Shown piece by piece: positions 4,731-6,768 of a stretch of 6,768 nucleotides of DNA. Where the stretch lies: assembly GCA_019242135.1 (NCBI GenBank), contig JAFAWC010000307.1, positions 1 through 6,768 on the forward strand, in the 5' to 3' direction. The notes under the pieces were generated by a model. That model did no database searches. It was not told the origin of the DNA and saw only the letters and a program-made list of their open reading frames with translations. Every line of letters begins with the position of its first letter. Positions within the stretch are counted from its first letter, which is position 1. A program made the position numbers and the translations under genes. The DNA comes from Mycobacteriaceae bacterium (GTDB taxonomy: Bacteria > Actinomycetota > Actinomycetes > Mycobacteriales > Mycobacteriaceae).

Positions 4731-6577
4731 GAACCGCGCGGGATCGCCGGATCCGGCCGATCGTCGAACCGACCAAACGCGCGGCGTCGTTCGTCGCCCG
4801 GCACCGGGCCGGCAACGTCGTGATCTTCCTGGTGCTGATCGTCGCCTCGGCACAGCTGTTCTACCTGCAGGTGCCCGGCGCGGCCCAGCTCCGCAGCGAG
4901 GCCGCCGGCCAGCTCAAAGTCACCGACGTCACCAAGGCGACGCGCGGCAGCATCGTCGACCGCAACGGCAACAAGCTCGCGTTCACGATCGAGGCGCGCG
5001 CATTGACGTTCCAGCCGGTGAAGGTGCGCAAGGAGCTCACCGAGGCGAAGCAGAGGAAGCCCAGCGCACCCGACCCCGCGCAGCGGCTGCACGAGATCGC
5101 CGACGGGCTGGCCCAGCAGCTCAACAACCGCCCGGACGCCGCCACACTGCTCAAGAAGTTGCAGAGCGACGACAATTTCGTCTACCTCGCGCGCGCGGTG
5201 GATCCCGCGGTGGCCAACGCGATCACCACGAAGTTCCCGGAGGTCGGGGCCGAACGCCAAGATCTGCGCCAGTACCCCGGCGGTTCGCTGGCGGCCAACA
5301 TCGTCGGGGACATCGACTGGGACGGCCACGGCCTGCTCGGGCTCGAAGACGCGATGGACGGCATGCTCGCCGGCACCGACGGTTCGGTCACCTACGACCG
5401 CGGCTCGGACGGGGTGGTGATACCAGGCAGTTACCGCAACCGGCACGCCGCGGTCAACGGGTCCACCGTCGAACTCACGCTCGACAACGACATCCAGTTC
5501 TATGTGCAGCAGCAGGTCGAGCTGGCCAAGACCAACTCTGGAGCGCACGACGTTGCCGCCGTGGTGCTGGACGCCAAGACCGGCGAAGTGCTGGCGATGG
5601 CCAACGACAACACGTTTGACCCGTCCCAGGACATCGGCCGTCAACAAGACCGCCAGCTGGGCAACCTCGCGGTGTCCTCGCCGTTCGAGCCGGGGTCGGT
5701 GAACAAGGTCGTCACCGCGTCCTCGGTGATCGAGTTCGGGTTGTCGACACCCGATGAGGTGCTGTCGGTGCCGGGGCAGCTCTCCATGGGCGGCGTCGAG
5801 ATTCACGACGCCTGGGAGCACGGCACGATGGCCTACACCACCACCGGCGTGTTCGGAAAGTCGTCCAACGTCGGCACGCTGATGCTGGCTCAGCGCGTCG
5901 GTCCGGACCGCTACGCCCAGATGCTGGCCAAGTTCGGGCTGGGCCAGCGCACCGGCGTGGGACTGCCCGGCGAGAGCGCGGGCATCGTGCCACCGATCGA
6001 CCAGTGGTCCGGTTCGACGTTCTCCAACTTGCCGATCGGGCAAGGGTTGTCGATGACCCTGCTGCAGATGACGTCGATGTATCAGACGATTGCCAACGAC
6101 GGACTGCGGATCCCGCCGCGAATCCTCAGAGCCGTGGTCGCCCCCGACGGCAAGCGCAGCGAAGAGCCCCGGCCCGACGGCGTGCGGGTGGTGTCGCCGC
6201 AGACCGCCCAGACGGTGCGGAACATGTTGCGCGCCGTCGTGCAACGCGATCCGACCGGCGCGCAGCAGGGCACCGGGCCGCAGGCCGCGATCGAGGGTTA
6301 CCAGATCAGCGGCAAGACCGGCACCGCCCAACAGATCAATCCCGGCTGCGGCTGCTACTACGACGACGTCTACTGGACCACGTTCGCCGGCATCACCACC
6401 ACCGACGATCCCCGCTACGTGGTGGGCTTGATGATGGACAACCCGCAGCGCACCGCCGACGGCAAGCCGGGGACGTCTGTGGCGCCGCTGTTTCACAACA
6501 TCGCCGACTGGTTGCTGCAGCGTGAGAATGTGCCGCTGTCACCGGATCCCGGGCCGCGGCTGACGTTGCAGGCCTGA
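4727..6577 (+). CDS. pbpB: Septal penicillin-binding protein PbpB (FtsI/PBP3), class B transpeptidase
   Basis: This is a 616-residue DD-transpeptidase that cross-links peptidoglycan at the division septum, the target of beta-lactams. It has a short cytoplasmic tail (1-29), a membrane anchor (about 30-48), a PBP dimerisation domain (about 70-235, starting ATRGSIVDRNGNKLAFTIEAR) and the transpeptidase domain (about 270-600). The three active-site motifs are complete: S324-V-N-K (EPGSVNK), S379-S-N (GKSSNVGT) and K530-T-G (SGKTGTAQ). The only two cysteines, 541 and 543, form a CGC just after KTG. The sequence closely resembles M. tuberculosis PbpB (Rv2163c), which is about 679 aa; the difference is mainly a shorter N-terminal tail here. 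The GTG start overlaps the FtsL-like stop (GTGA) without a good Shine-Dalgarno, so translational coupling is likely. It should act with FtsW and the FtsL-like protein encoded next to it. Confidence 0.96.
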   Translation: MRTARDRRIRPIVEPTKRAASFVARHRAGNVVIFLVLIVASAQLFYLQVPGAAQLRSEAAGQLKVTDVTKATRGSIVDRNGNKLAFTIEARALTFQPVKVRKELTEAKQRKPSAPDPAQRLHEIADGLAQQLNNRPDAATLLKKLQSDDNFVYLARAVDPAVANAITTKFPEVGAERQDLRQYPGGSLAANIVGDIDWDGHGLLGLEDAMDGMLAGTDGSVTYDRGSDGVVIPGSYRNRHAAVNGSTVELTLDNDIQFYVQQQVELAKTNSGAHDVAAVVLDAKTGEVLAMANDNTFDPSQDIGRQQDRQLGNLAVSSPFEPGSVNKVVTASSVIEFGLSTPDEVLSVPGQLSMGGVEIHDAWEHGTMAYTTTGVFGKSSNVGTLMLAQRVGPDRYAQMLAKFGLGQRTGVGLPGESAGIVPPIDQWSGSTFSNLPIGQGLSMTLLQMTSMYQTIANDGLRIPPRILRAVVAPDGKRSEEPRPDGVRVVSPQTAQTVRNMLRAVVQRDPTGAQQGTGPQAAIEGYQISGKTGTAQQINPGCGCYYDDVYWTTFAGITTTDDPRYVVGLMMDNPQRTADGKPGTSVAPLFHNIADWLLQRENVPLSPDPGPRLTLQA

Positions 6578-6590
6578 CCGCGCACCTGGG

Positions 6591-6596
6591 TACGGT
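6591..6596 (+). promoter_or_regulatory. Possible -10 box for leaderless murE transcription
   Basis: TACGGT fits TANNNT, and its last base lies seven bases before the G of the murE GTG at 6603, so transcription would start on or next to the start codon. No Shine-Dalgarno precedes murE. A weak TTGCAG (6566-6571) lies 19 bases upstream. Leaderless genes with this geometry are common in mycobacteria; the site itself is inferred. Confidence 0.4.
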
Positions 6597-6602
6597 GTGA
6601 CG

Positions 6603-6768
6603 GTGTCCGTCACTCTGGCGCAGTTGGCCGAGAGCATCGGCGCACAGCTGGTCCTCACCGACCCGATCGAGGTGACCGGGGTGACGGTGCGGGCGCAGGA
6701 CGCGGCGCCCGGTGACCTGTTCGCGGCCGTGCAGGGGCTGCATGTGCACGGCGCCCGATTCGCTTCGG
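6603..6768 (+). CDS. murE: UDP-MurNAc-tripeptide synthetase MurE, N-terminal fragment
   Basis: The first 55 codons of the gene are visible, running off the right edge. The start is taken as GTG 6603; GTG 6597 is two codons upstream in the same frame. The segment VTGVTVRAQDAAPGDLFAAVQG, then HGARF, is the N-terminal Mur-ligase domain that binds the UDP part of the substrate. It matches the MurE pattern (xxxDSRxVxPGDLFxA), with RAQD in place of DSR as in my recollection of M. tuberculosis MurE. The enzyme adds the third residue, meso-diaminopimelate in mycobacteria, to UDP-MurNAc-L-Ala-D-Glu in the cytoplasm, using ATP. The ATP-binding and DAP-selecting motifs lie outside the window. The gene begins 25 bases after pbpB, so it is likely in the same operon, with a possible extra promoter of its own. 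Confidence 0.9.
   Translation, partial: MSVTLAQLAESIGAQLVLTDPIEVTGVTVRAQDAAPGDLFAAVQGLHVHGARFAS

Noticed and set aside
3780..4853. 357-codon open frame on the minus strand
   Set aside because: It lies opposite the rsmH end and the ftsL-like gene, and its translation is Arg/Gly-rich without motifs. Shadow frame.
4256..6496. 746-codon open frame on the minus strand opposite ftsL-like and pbpB
   Set aside because: The plus strand carries complete, motif-rich genes here. The antisense translation is low-complexity, rich in H, R, G, V and D, with no recognisable domain. It is the usual shadow of GC-rich coding sequence.

Overview
This is a high-GC actinobacterial segment that reads as a Mycobacterium (or close Mycobacteriales) chromosome. 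It carries the start of the division and cell wall (dcw) cluster plus the genes just upstream. The protein sequences resemble, from memory, the M. tuberculosis block Rv2171 (lppM), Rv2170 (GNAT), Rv2169c (DUF3040), Rv2166c (mraZ), Rv2165c (rsmH/mraW), Rv2164c (FtsL-like), Rv2163c (pbpB) and Rv2158c (murE). The order is the same, but I see no insertion sequence between the DUF3040 gene and mraZ, and no PE_PGRS-type gene between pbpB and murE. M. tuberculosis H37Rv has insertions at both places. A non-tuberculous, possibly fast-growing species is a reasonable guess, but it is only inference.

Layout. Positions 1-375 hold the C-terminal end of an S9-type serine peptidase/hydrolase on the + strand. 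It converges, with only 8 bases between stop codons, on a two-gene minus-strand unit: a GNAT acetyltransferase (1649-1068) followed by the lipoprotein gene lppM (1058-384). A divergent intergenic region (1650-1824) separates this unit from a plus-strand DUF3040 membrane-protein gene (1825-2220). That gene ends at a strong intrinsic terminator (2238-2271).

The dcw operon begins after the terminator. There is an extended -10 promoter (about 2308-2316), a run of 10-base repeats that looks like a MraZ operator (2317-2356), a leader hairpin and a strong Shine-Dalgarno. Then follow mraZ, rsmH, ftsL-like and pbpB, all overlapping or nearly so (26-base overlap if the upstream rsmH start is used, then ATGA and GTGA overlaps). 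murE starts 25 bases after pbpB and runs off the window. A -10-like hexamer sits exactly where a leaderless murE transcript would need it.

Functionally the operon joins a transcriptional regulator (MraZ), a 16S rRNA methyltransferase (RsmH), a septal scaffold protein (FtsL-like), the septal transpeptidase (PbpB/FtsI) and a peptidoglycan precursor ligase (MurE). I found no mobile element, CRISPR array, tRNA, rRNA or clearly novel system. The points worth a second look are regulatory details (MraZ operator, leader hairpin, possible leaderless murE start) and protein features (RsmH N-terminal extension, CxC beside the PbpB active site, short PbpB cytosolic tail).
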